NCBI GenBank assembly: GCA_907165065.1 | Contig: OU015523.1 | Span: 16,925,834 to 16,989,833 of the forward strand | Direction of reading: 5' to 3' | From: Caprimulgus europaeus | Lineage: Eukaryota > Chordata > Aves > Caprimulgiformes > Caprimulgidae | Length of the DNA: 64,000 nucleotides | In this document: piece by piece, positions 23,691-33,975 of the stretch | Layout: each line of letters starts with the position of its first letter | How positions within the stretch are numbered: position 1 is the first letter of the stretch | Notes under the pieces: generated by a model | The model's input: only the letters and a program-made list of their open reading frames with translations | The model's database searches: none | Told to the model about the DNA's origin: nothing | Translations under genes and position numbers: made by a program

Positions 23691-25778
23691 TCACTGATAC
23701 TGGTCTCCTACATCTTCCTCTTTGCTTGCCACCTCCTGAAGGCCACTGCAAGTGTCTTTTGGAGAAGGAGGAAACACATAGGGCTCTGCAAGCCCACAGC
23801 AAGGAAAGAAGGGCTTGTTTGGGTTTCCCTGCATGCCTCGACTCCTTCCATGCACATGTGTGCACAGGCATGCCATGGGCACTGTCCCTGTTAAAAGCAA
23901 GCTTTCTTTTAGCTCTTAGAGAAAAGAGAACATCTCCTTTGCTTCAGATCATGTGTTGAACTGAAACTAGGTCTTCCTGCTTTCCCCCTGCGGGGGCTAG
24001 AGGAACAGGCTGGGAGTTAGGGACCAGGAGGACGCAGTGGGGTCTGGGTTGTCCCATCCCAGCCATGGGGGCTGCGGTGGAGCCACCCCCTTGCAGCCAC
24101 CGGCGTGCAGGGAAGCTCACTCACATGGAGCACAGCTCGTATTGGGACATCCTGGGACTAGTCCTTCCTTCATCCTCATCAAAATGAGTCCAAATCCAGC
24201 TGGTTTCCCAGCAGCAGAGCTCGGAAGGGCCTGAACAACCGTCAGGCTGCGAGCCAGTCACTTTGTGACGGCACAACGCCTGCAAAGCTGGGTTCCTCAG
24301 CTCCAGCAAGCCCTCTGCCTGGGACGTAAGCCCCAAAACAATGGCCCAGCTTCCCAGCAGCCGGTGACCCCAAGGATGCCGTGTGCTGAGGCAGTCAAGC
24401 ACACAAGGATTAATGACAGCTAGAGGAAACTGCTCTCTGGCTGCACCACCGTGGGATTCAGCAATACAATAGCCAGAAGGAGCACGTGGGCTCCTCGGCC
24501 TTTTCTCAGGACCTAGGTAAATAATCCCCTTCCACGGGAGCCATATGGATTCCCATAAAGTTGAATAGCAAAAGCAGTTCCCAGGCTTATGGGTAATAAT
24601 CATTGTTTCCCAGGCCACGTAATTATTATTTTGATTGTCAGAAACCTGGGAGAGAGAGCACAGACACAGTATTTTCCCAAATCAGCTCATAGAGAGCAGT
24701 TAAATTCCACTTAAAAGGAGCCAGCTGTGAAACAGTAAGCACACGCTGACCCTTGGGAGAGGATCACGGCCAGTGCCCGTGCCCAATGCAGCTCCACCAC
24801 CCCCCGCACTAGCGAGGACTGGGGTCTAATGGCACATGACAAACCACATCTCCACATCTCATGAATTTGTCTCCGGGTCTCAGATACCACAAAAATGCTT
24901 TGGAAGTTGCTGTAGGGCAGAGAGAAGCGGGGGGGTGGGAGGAAGGAATGTGCTCAACCCGGCAGGGGAAAGCAGGCAGCTTCTGTGCAAGGGCTTAGGA
25001 AGAAGCAGGGTGCAGGGCTTTCTGCAGCCAAGGCCCAAATATTTTGTGTGGTTCATGCAGGAGAAAGCAGCTGGTGGGTGTTCATTCCCAGGTGAGCAGG
25101 CAGCGTGGGAAGCCAGGTGTCTCCTGGCAGCTATGTGGAGCTGGCACCTCAGGGACTCTGAGCAAGGAGAAAAGGAGGACAGGAATCCCAGCAGCTCTGA
25201 CATGGGTAGATGGTGCAGAACACCAGTTAGATCATGCTTCTTGATTACCAGCAAATTAATTTGCATGGCTGGAGAAAAACGATGCTGTGGGCAAAATCCT
25301 GCCTTTACAGGTCAGAGCAATCTCCCTGGCAGCAGGAGTGGGACCAGCCTCAGACAGGGCTGCTCGAGCCCGTGCAGTCCCACAGCACAGCCGTGCCCGT
25401 GCCGGCGAGCCCGTGCAGAGAATGAGGATACATGCCCTGCCGCTCACACGTGCCAGAGCCGCCCTGAGCAGCCAGACCCTGCCCTTGGGAGCAGCAGGGC
25501 TACGGCTGCCAGAGGAGCTGGCTCTGTGGCACGGCACGGCATGGCACAACATGCTGGAGCAATGTGTGGTGAGGTTTGGAGGCTGCATATCACCGGGCAC
25601 CTTCTCCATTCTGCCTGGGGGGGTTTCCTGCGTTTGCATGCTCCCCCAGCTGGGGTGGCACAATACAGTGTGGTGAACATGTGGCTGACTGACAAGTTTG
25701 GACACCAAAGGGTGATGCTTGAAACACGTGCAAGGTGAACAGCATCCGTGCAGGTCTCCTGTCTGGTGGATTTTTGGA
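23691..25778. other. Unique DNA with a 300-codon open frame of unknown meaning
   Basis: No known gene or repeat was recognised. The plus-strand frame at 24836-25738 is open for 300 codons. It has no recognisable domain, a composition rich in Gly, Ser, Arg, Ala and Cys, and a 175-codon antisense frame in the same place. The region is locally GC-rich. It is listed here as non-coding by default and discussed as a finding. Confidence 0.5.
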
Positions 25779-26460
25779 CTCACAGAATGATTTGGGTTGG
25801 AAGAGACCTTTAAAGGTCATCTCGTCCAGTCCCCCTGCAGTGAGCAGGGACATCTTCAACTAGATCAGGTTGCTCAGAGCCCCATCCAGCCTGACCTTGA
25901 ATGTCTCCAGGGATGAGGCTCCTACCACCTCTCTGGGCAACCGGGGCCAGGGTTTCACCACCCTCATTCTTAAAAATTTCTTCCTTACATCTAGTCTAAA
26001 TCTCCCCTCCTTCAGTTTAAAACCATCACCCCTTGTCCTATCACTACAGGCCCTGCTAAAAAGTCTGTCCCATCTTTCTTATAGGCCCCCTTCAAGTATT
26101 GGAAGGCCACACTAAGGTCTCCCTGGAGACTTCTTTTCTCCAGGCTGAACAACCCCAACTCTCTCAGCCTATCCTCATAGCAGAGCTGTTCCATTCCTCT
26201 GGTTGTTTTTGTGGTCTCCCATGGATCCGTCCCAGCAGGTCCATGTCTTTTGTGTTCTGAGGATCCCAGAGCTGGACACAGTACTCCAGGTGGGGTACTG
26301 AGCAGAGTAGAGGAGGAGAATCCCCTCCCTTGACCTGGTGGCCATGCTGCTGGGGATGCAGCCCAGGATACAGTTGGCCTTCTGGGCTGTGAGCGCACAT
26401 TGCTGGCTCATGCTGAGCTTTTCATCCACCAGCACCACCAAGTCCTTGTCTGCAGGGCAG
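25779..26460 (-). mobile_element. CR1 LINE fragment (minus strand)
   Basis: The plus strand begins with the reverse complement of the CR1 tail (CTCACAGAATGATTTGGGTT). It continues for about 680 bp through the 3' UTR and the C-terminal part of ORF2. On the minus strand, fragments such as [18 protein letters not shown] and [19 protein letters not shown] appear in different frames, so ORF2 is broken. CR1 similarity fades after about 26455 (the [12 protein letters not shown] region). DNA from there to about 26670 continues an open minus frame but no longer looks like CR1. The 3' half closely resembles the plus-strand copy at 27868-28351. Confidence 0.9.
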
Positions 26461-27414
26461 CTCTCAAAGGCTGCTCTCTGACTTGGACAGGTCTGGCTTT
26501 CCCCATTTACTGACAGTGCTATTACCTTGTTGTCCCAATCTGTCCACAGTTCATGGCAGAGATGGTCCATATCCTCTCCCAGGCTGCTCAGGGAACGCGT
26601 GAATGTTTTCCTCAGAGATTGGAGCCTCTTACCTGTATCTCCTTTCACATCCCCCTGCCAAAAAGGTTTCACCTCCTGAATATTGTGTAACCACTTCCCA
26701 GTGCCAACACCAATTTGGGCTGCTCAGGTTAGGGGAGGATTGCAAGAGCCACTGGAAATAAAGGAGCAGCATTTAAAGGGGCACAGCTGAGCACAACTGC
26801 AAAATCTGCTGGCTAAATGGAAAGATGGGTATTGCAGAGGAATCCACGTTCTTGGAGGGTTAAAGCAAGATCAGGAAAGGTTACTTTTAGAAGGTTTGAG
26901 GCACAGGCAACTGAGGGGGTGACTTGCCTGAGGTTACAGGCAGCAGCAGGGCATAAACACAGCCTCTCCCCGGCGTTAGGACTGGTGTACTTTTGGCTGC
27001 AGTCCAGTTTCCAGGCAGATTGTGGTGACTGTGCCTCTCCCAGCCATGCTATGGAAGGAAGAAATGGTGGCTTTTCTACTTCTAGATCTTGCATAAATGC
27101 TTCTCCAACTTCAAAACTTTTGTTATGGGCAAGCACACGATTCCCTCAGGTCCTGCAGCTCTGCTAGCAACGGAGGAACCAAGTTCAGGGAAGAGACCAA
27201 GGGGTCTGCCTTGTGCCCATTGCCAGGGTGGTGACATCACCAAACACAGAAAAATAAATGTCCTTTCCCTGGATCCAGTTCTAGGGCAGATCAGTTGTCA
27301 TAGGTCCTGCAGGTGAGATTCTGACTCAAAAGGGAATCTTTTCCACACAGACCTTCTCTGAGGACTTTCCTGGCATCATGTCCTCTGCAAACCTTTCTCT
27401 GCAGACCATGATAC
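26461..27414. other. Unique spacer between CR1 copies
   Basis: No gene was recognised. A minus-strand frame runs on from the neighbouring CR1 to about 26672 without similarity to known CR1 ORF2 text. Other frames are 116 codons or less and overlap on both strands. Confidence 0.5.
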
Positions 27415-27671
27415 TGTCATGGGCCTCAAGTTGTGCCAGGGGAGGTTTAGGTTGGATATTAGGAAAAATGTCTTCACCAAAAGGACTGTCAAGCATTGGA
27501 ACAGGCTGCCCAGGGAAGTGGTTGAGTTACCATCCCTGGAAGTATTTAAAAGATGTGTAGATGTGTTGCTTAGGGACATGGTTTAGAGGTGGACTTGGCA
27601 GTGTTTGGTTTACAGTTGGACTCAACTATCTTAAAGGTCTTTTCCAACCAAAACAATTCTGTGATTCTGTG
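27415..27671 (+). mobile_element. Short CR1 LINE 3' fragment
   Basis: About 257 bp of CR1 begin at GTCATGGGCCTCAAGTTGTG and continue with GGGGAGGTTTAGGTTGGATA, AGCATTGGAACAGGCTGCCC and GACATGGTTTAGAGGTGGAC. It ends with TTTTCCAACCAAAACAATTC and the tail TGTGATTCTGTGG. It belongs to the same group as the copies at 7990 and 16071, not to the group of its neighbour at 27868. The two adjacent plus-strand fragments are therefore separate insertions. Confidence 0.9.
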
Positions 27672-27867
27672 GAAATGGACAGTTGAAGTTGTTGGACTGT
27701 TGGAGTGAAGCACAGATAACCCATGTGCTGTAGCTCTTCTGCTGCATGAGGATGGAGGGAGGGAGGCAGTCGTGTGGGAGACTTGCTGGTAGGGAAGGGC
27801 GAAGCAGGTTGACTGATGGACACATCATGTCCCACAGCCCCACACTTATTGGATCAGTTGGTGAGGG

Positions 27868-28351
27868 CTGGAAAGACATGAAAGATGTGGATCTGTTGGA
27901 GCAGGTCCAGAGGAGGCCACAGGAACGATCAGAGGGCTGGAGCACCTCTCCTATGAGGACAGGCTGAGATAGTTGGGGCTGTTCAGCCTGGAGAAGGCTC
28001 CAGAGACCTTATTGCAGCCTTTCAATACTTGAAAGTGGCCTATGAGAAAGATGGGGACAGACTTTTAGCAGGGCCTGTAGCGATAGGACAAGGGGTGATG
28101 GTTTTAAACTAGAAGAGAGGAGATTTAGACTAGATGTAAGGAAGAAATTTTTAAGAATGAGGGTGGTGAAACCCTGGCCCAGGTTGCCCAGAGAGGTGGT
28201 AGAAGCCTCATCCCTGGAGACATTCAAGGTCAGGCTGGATGGGGCTCTGAGCAACCTGATCTAGTTGAAGATGTCCCTGCTCACTGCAGGGGGGTTGCAC
28301 TAGCTGACCTTTAAAGGTTCTTTCCAACCCAAACCATTCTGTGATTCTTTA
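27868..28351 (+). mobile_element. CR1 LINE fragment with frameshifted ORF2 end
   Basis: This is a CR1 copy of about 484 bp starting at GAAAGACATGAAAGATGTGG. It carries the LLEQVQRRPQERSEG-like segment, then AGGCTGAGATAGTTGGGGCT, where the TGA/TAG triplets disrupt the usual reading. A small deletion follows at GGAGAAGGCTCCAGAGACC. The 3' UTR is well preserved (GGTGATGGTTTTAAACTAGA, AGAGAGGTGGTAGAAGCCTC, TGAAGATGTCCCTGCTCACT) and ends CCATTCTGTGATTC. It is the intact counterpart for reading the deletion in the copy at 23312, and forms an inverted pair with the copy at 25779. Confidence 0.92.
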
Positions 28352-29188
28352 GGGGAGGTAGTTGCCAATGACATTCAGCTCCTGCCAAAGACGGTTTGGA
28401 GCTGGTGCTGCAGGAGACGGGCACTTTCTATCCAGCTTGAGCTTTGAGCAATGGCTTTGTCCATGCTTCACAAAGACACCCAGCCCCTCTGAGAAGCCAG
28501 AAGCTGCTCCCAGCAACACAGACGACAATAACATTCCTGTTGCCTTCAATTGCTGTCGTATTCGAGCCATTGTATCTGTTGACAATACACTGTGGGGAGA
28601 GCTGAGGCGCTTCCAAAAATGTCTCTTCAGAGCCAGCCTGCGAGTGATATAATTCTTTGTCTGGTACCCTGCCGAAGCACCAGTGCAAACGTCAGCTCAG
28701 CACTCAGAGTGGCAGCGGCAGTGGGACACTGGAGAGAAAGCAAGACCAGGGCAGGGGAGATGAAATACAGAGGAGGGAGTGAGTGGAAGGATGGAGACTG
28801 TAACCCAGACCTTCTTGCTTTCTTCTGTCAGACGGTGCTCCCCTCCTGTAGTCCTTATGGTGAGAAAACCTGTTTATATTTTGTTTCTGTTCTGTTTCTC
28901 TCTTTGGGCTTAAAAAAAAAAAAAAAAAACAACCAGTGGATGCAATGGAAAAATGAAGTGAGAACAGCAATGCTCCTAGGTCACCCTCTTTTTCCTTTCC
29001 ACTCTGCTTGCCAAGCACAACCCATTTTGGTCTCTGTTGACAATGCTCCGTGCTGCATGACAGCCTGCTCCAGCCCTTGGGGGCACGAGCTAAAACAGAA
29101 ACTCCTGGCAGCCCCCCAGGGAAAAGCAGCTGTGAAGAACTCTTATAACCACCCCGAGGCAGGGTGTCACGGCCATGAGATGCCTGCA
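28352..29188. other. Unique spacer
   Basis: No gene was recognised. An A-run of about 18 bases sits at 28912-28929 without a recognisable retrocopy upstream. Open frames overlap on both strands; the 247-codon minus frame at 28704-29447 runs into the adjacent LTR and is judged spurious. Confidence 0.55.
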
Positions 29189-29826
29189 TGTCCTGGTTTT
29201 CCGCTGGGACAGAGATAGTTTTCTTCTTAGTAGCTAGAACAGCGCTGTGTTTTGGTTTCCATATGGGATTTGTTATGAGAAGAACATTGATAACATACCA
29301 ATGTTTTAATTTGTTGCTATAAGTTGAAGGACTTTGTGTTTTGCTGGTCTGCAGGTGCAAGGTCATAGGGGGGAGGAATATTAAAATTAGTAAGCCAAAT
29401 TGGCATTTGGATATGTCAATGGAATATTCCATATCATATAACATCATGCTCAGTCTACCGAGGGTCTCTCGGGCTTTCGCTTGGGCTCTTGCTCTTCCGG
29501 GACTGCAGTTTCAGGATTGTTGCTCCTCTGGGATCGTTGTCCAAGAACAGGCCGTGCTTGGTCAGTGGGTGGTAAGCAACTGCACTGTGTATCACTCATT
29601 CGTATATTTTATTATTTTTATTATTACTATTTTGCCATTATTATTGTCATTATTATTTTAAGTTTTATTTTATTTCAATTATTAAATTGTTCTTATCTCA
29701 GCCTACAAACCTCCTTACCCTTACCCCTCCAATTTTCTCTCCTGTCCCCTTGAGGGGGAGCGAGGAGAGCGAGCAAGCGGCTGTGTTTGGCTGCCAAACA
29801 AGTGCCAGCCAAGTGAAACCACTGCA
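29189..29826 (+). mobile_element. Solo LTR of an avian endogenous retrovirus (plus strand)
   Basis: This is the best-preserved 5' end of its family in the window: TGTCCTGGTTTTCCGCTGGG. It is followed by TTTTCTTCTTAGTAGCTAGA, GTTTTGGTTTCCATATGGGA, GGCATTTGGATATGTCAATG, GATATTCCATATC-type text, and ATT-rich DNA near 29605-29690. TTCTTATCTCAGCCTAC and a GAAACCACTGCA end complete it. The length is about 638 bp. The sequence CTGCA lies immediately before the 5' TG (29184-29188) and again at 29822-29826. It could be a 5-bp target duplication if the LTR ends at 29821, or part of the LTR end if it runs to 29826; the sequence alone does not decide. No viral genes flank it. Confidence 0.88.
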
Positions 29827-30779
29827 GTGCGTCAGGGTACTTCGTGAGGGTTGCAAGTGGCCTAGGAAGACACCAGCCCCAGTATCTGAGCAAACGACCA
29901 GCTACATCTCTGAGTGCGTGAGAAATGGTGTGGCAGCTATGATGAGGTTGCTGGTGAGCCTCAGGGGGTTTATAGACCAGTCTGTTATGGTAAATCATAA
30001 AGATATTTCTTTTTTTCTCTTCCATCTGTCCACAGTTCTCTCAACTCTGAACTGCTAGCTTTTTGGTTTGTCCCAAAAAAGAGCTGCAAAACATAAATTG
30101 CTTCCTGGGAGCGTAATCCAAGGTAGAACCCCAGGCAATATCATGTACAGATGCCTGATCCCTTGCACTGGCTTCTAAAGAGCTTAAATCTGAACTCTCT
30201 TCAACAAAGTGAGATTTGGATTGTGATCTGCAGACCCCGTGTTCCTGAAAGGTCCATGAAAGGTAATTAAGGAGAGCAAGCCTGTTGCTGTTGCCAGTTT
30301 CAATTCACTGTATGGGGCCTGCATCTTCAAAGCGAAAAATCTTGTGAAGCTCTATAATCAGAAAGGTTGAAAGCCACCAGTCCAAGAAACCAGAGGCAGT
30401 GATGGGAGAGGTGGCTGTGGTGTACCTTTTTGTTCCCAAAAGAGAAGTTTTACCTGCTTTTAGAAAGCACTACAGGGCCCATTTCCCTTCACAGTCCTCC
30501 CTTAAGCACTGGCTATGGAGTAAAGAGAGGATGTTTTCCTTCCTTGAATATCTATTTCTTTCCTAAATAAACCATGGGTGAGTCTGTTGGTTTGGGTTTG
30601 GTTTGTTTTGGGGTTTTTTTTTGGGGGGGGGGGGTTGTTTGGTTTTTTTGTTTGGTTGGGGTTTTTTTGTTTGGTTGGTTTTTTTAAATGGAAGAAACAC
30701 AAACCAGTAGGGATCTTGCAAAGCTTTTAATAGTTGCATTTGGTCCCTGGGTACTGCGAGGACTGGTGAAATCGCTGAA
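29827..30779. other. Unique spacer with a G/T-rich tract
   Basis: No gene was recognised. It contains the G/T low-complexity tract listed at 30584-30685. Confidence 0.6.
30584..30685 (+). repeat. G/T low-complexity tract with a 12-G run
   Basis: About 100 bp are made almost only of G and T on the plus strand, in TTTGG, TTTTGGGG and TTGGTT steps. An uninterrupted run of 12 G lies at 30623-30634. The complementary strand is a polypurine-free A/C tract. Such tracts form by slippage and can adopt G-quadruplex structures. Confidence 0.9.
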
Positions 30780-30780
30780 C

Positions 30781-31135
30781 ACAGAATAGAAAAGGAGCTT
30801 GGGATCAGCTAACCCATCCTCCTCTCCGGGGCAGGGTTAATTAAACCTACCCCATACCTGACATGTTTTTTTGACATGCCTTTAATAGCTCTCCAGTCCT
30901 CCAGCCTCCTCAGGAAGTGATTCACTTACCTTATTATTTAGAAGAGGTTGATGGTATTGACCTAGATATTTTCACTCTGTTTTAGGCACGTGAGTTTGAC
31001 TTTTCCCCAGTGAGAAAAGAGAACGGGTTATTCCCTTCCCTTCTGCAGTGACCTTTCACATGTTTGAAGCCTATTACCACGGCTCCTCTCAGTCTCCTGT
31101 AGATTGGATAAAAACACAAACCAAACCTTCTAGAC
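30781..31135 (-). mobile_element. Ancient diverged CR1/L3-like LINE remnant (minus strand)
   Basis: The text follows the general reverse-strand layout of old amniote CR1 copies, weakly but in order. It has a GGGGCAGGGTTAATTAAACC-type segment, then TACCCCATACCTGACATGTT and CTCCAGTCCTCCAGCCTCCT. An ACCTTTCACATGTTTGAAGC segment follows, and TATTACCACGGCTCCTCTCA comes before CAGTCTCC. These correspond to the familiar blocks 'AATTATACCTA...', 'CTAACCTGTTCTTAAA...' and 'TATTTGAAGACTGTTATCA...CCTCAGTC' of the family. No tail is preserved and there is no open frame. The identification comes from remembered family layout and needs a profile search. Confidence 0.5.
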
Positions 31136-33970
31136 TTCCCATCACAGTCTGGGGGCTGTGACGGGAAAGCAGATGGGCAACCTTTTGTGCAATTCTTCCA
31201 CTGTCCATGATGGTGGTGATAGAGAGGGAGTGGACAAAACCAGGGTAGGTCAGATGCCACCCCTGCTCTGTACTCAGAGAGCTCAGCTGAGAGCAATTCA
31301 CAGGCATCAGCACCAAGATACCTTTTTGCAAACCATCCAAAGGCCTGAAGCTATGATTCTGCAAAACGCTAATGAGTCACGGGATAAAGGAGCTGCTGGA
31401 TTTGGACTCTGTTACCTGGTTCGTACCTTCTGTTGTACGAACCCTGTGATCTCTTTGCTCTGACTCTTACCTCTTACAGCACTGAGCTTTCAGGAAGGCT
31501 TGCACTCAGTCAGACTCAAACACCCGCTTTGCGTGGGCAAGTTCAGACACAGGTTTTTTGCAAGCAGGTCTTTGCTTCACCCATGGACAATTTTCATCGG
31601 GACGGTTTGCCTCCAGCCCCATCAGTTGTTGTGGCCTCACACATACAGCTCGTGGCTTGTTCTCGCCTCCTACTCCTTGGCCTGCCAAAGTCCTATCCCC
31701 GTTGCAAATACCGCAGCCCTGAAGCAGCAGGTCCAGTGCTCCATATTATGTTACAGGAAAATGGATCCTTTTTATCCACAGAGATCTAAAACTGCATTTA
31801 ACTATTTTCTGAGTCAGAGCCACTCTTGAAGCTAATGAAACATCAGGTTTTGGTCCAGGGTTTCTGCAAGGCTGTGACAGGGTAAACCCAGGCTGATTCC
31901 TTCTACGTAGGTGAGGCCAAACTTTGTTTATGACAGGACAATTGCTCCATATCTAGCCTATTGCATGGACGCACTTTCTGTCTCTAGTGTTCTTGTCTAA
32001 CCCTCCCACACCGAAGATCCAGTGTCACCCCATCAACATTGCAGTGGGATGCAATATTGTCTCACTATATTAGCAAGACATAATCATGCTTGCAGGTAAC
32101 ATTTCAACAGCTCTCCTTAGCCAGGCTGAAGCCTGGGGTGTGTTGAAGGTGTTTGGCTGACTTAAGTGCAGATAGCTTCATTTTGGCATGCTGACAGGAC
32201 CTAACACTGTGGCCCCATCTTCCAAAGGTTTCCCCTTAGCTGCAGTGCAGCATCATAGCATCCTTTCTGTGACCACACAGACATACCTAAGGGCATGCCT
32301 CATGCTTCCTCTGCAGCCAGGACCACGGCTACCAGGACCACACCACCACATGTATCAGCTACCTGTACTTGTACTGGTATCATCCTCTCCATGCACTCAG
32401 AAAGAGGAGCCTCTGACCTACCAATGGTGTGGCAGTGAAATGGTCGGCTTGGTCATACAGGTGGCCTGGGAAATGCCCAGCTATACGGTTCCTTCTGCCA
32501 GGTGTTCCTTGCCTTTACCAGAAAAGATTTTGCCAGTGCAGCTAGATATGGCATCCATGCTACCATGGAAGTCCTACTGCTAGGGAGGTTCTGCCTGTAG
32601 AAGACCATGCAAAGCCAGTATGAGGGCCCTGTGCTGGGACTTTTGCTGGGATACAGCTGTCATTGCACAGTGGACCTTTTTAATTCCCTCCAGTATGTAT
32701 TCATACAAGCTTTCAAGAGCTGGTAAGTGCTTTTCACAACCAGAGCAATTGCATGCTGCAAATCAGAGTGTACTTCACAGTGGTGGTTGGGTGCCCCCTC
32801 CCAGTGGCATTTTTTGGTTGGTCACTGACACACGTGGGGACCTTGCAATGTCCTCAGGAACCAGCACAGCAGTGCCTTTGACAGCTCAGCCTCTCTGTGC
32901 TCAGGGCTGAACAGCTTTGCCTCCATCCCCAGAGCAGCTGTTTCAGTGGCCTTGGAGCTGTGGTCAACCTCACAGGTCCCAGCTCAGGCTGCATGCAAAT
33001 GAAACATCCTCAAACCCATAAATGATCACGAATTACTTCTATTGAGGGCACAGCTGGGAGTCCCTGCCCCGAGACAAGAGTTTTCCAGTGGAGATCTGTG
33101 CAAACAGACTTGCTCTGTGCAAACTCCTGTCTTGCTTTCCACCTGGGTTCCGAATGAGTCCAGCATGGAGATGGAGTTGCCAGTACAAACTCTCCTGATG
33201 CATACAGACCAAACACTGCCTGTCTTGTTGGGTTCTCTTCTCCAAATGATGATTTTTGGAGTTTGGGGCATAATTTATTCTGAACTCATATTCTAAAAGG
33301 GCAGAAACTGTTCATGCATTCCCTTATTCCAGAAAAAATGGAAAAGCTTTGATGGCAACTTACCCTTTAACACGCTGCTTTTTGTTCAGACGGTTTCTTA
33401 ACCAAAAGCTCGCTCTGATGCTTGCTTAGCTGCTCTGAGCAGCGTGAAAATGTTGTATTATGTGGTTGTGAGAAAACCATGATGAGGCTTGTCCACTTGG
33501 GAAATTTCACTGACATAACTTGGACTCGATGAATTATGCTGGCGTAGCTAAACAGATGATAGATATGACCACATATTTTATGTCATTCCTTAACTAACAA
33601 TACCGGGCAAAGAACTTGTTGTGGGCAATACCCTGTTTTGATGTTTCTGGCCTGCGTAGACGGTGGCTTCCTCAGGCTGCAATCAATTCCCAAGATTGTA
33701 CAAAGGTTATGGACTGCCTCCAAGCTTCCAGTTGGGGACCACTGTTGAGTGTAGGGATATAGTAACAGCTAAACTCTATAATTACTGCTGATTGCATTAA
33801 CATTGGGAACTTTAGGGCCAGGACTTCACTACATCTGCTATCAGTTAAGGCTGTGAAGAGGCATCATCTTTTGTTTACTGAGCTCTGTCAGCAAATCCCC
33901 ACTGTGTTGTATGTGGAGGAGTTGAAATGAACTATAACTAGTAGTTAGCGTAAAGCCCCCCCGTGTTTTG
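31136..33970. other. Unique intergenic DNA
   Basis: No gene or repeat was recognised. Open frames of up to about 131 codons (32188-32583) have no known family. The AT content rises after about 33.3 kb. Confidence 0.55.
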
Positions 33971-33975
33971 CTGTA
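33971..33975 (+). repeat. Target-site duplication, left copy (CTGTA)
   Basis: CTGTA lies immediately before the TGTG start of the LTR at 33976 and is repeated exactly after its CACA end at 34949-34953. A 5-bp duplication is usual for ERVL-class integrases. Confidence 0.85.

Noticed and set aside
26461-26672. Upstream continuation of the CR1 ORF2 in the minus frame
   Set aside because: The frame stays open but the text no longer resembles CR1 ORF2. It was left out of the element pending a profile search.
28704-29447. 247-codon minus-strand frame
   Set aside because: Its N-terminal part is the reverse complement of the LTR at 29189 and the rest is unique DNA with a poly-A-derived Phe run. It is not a gene.
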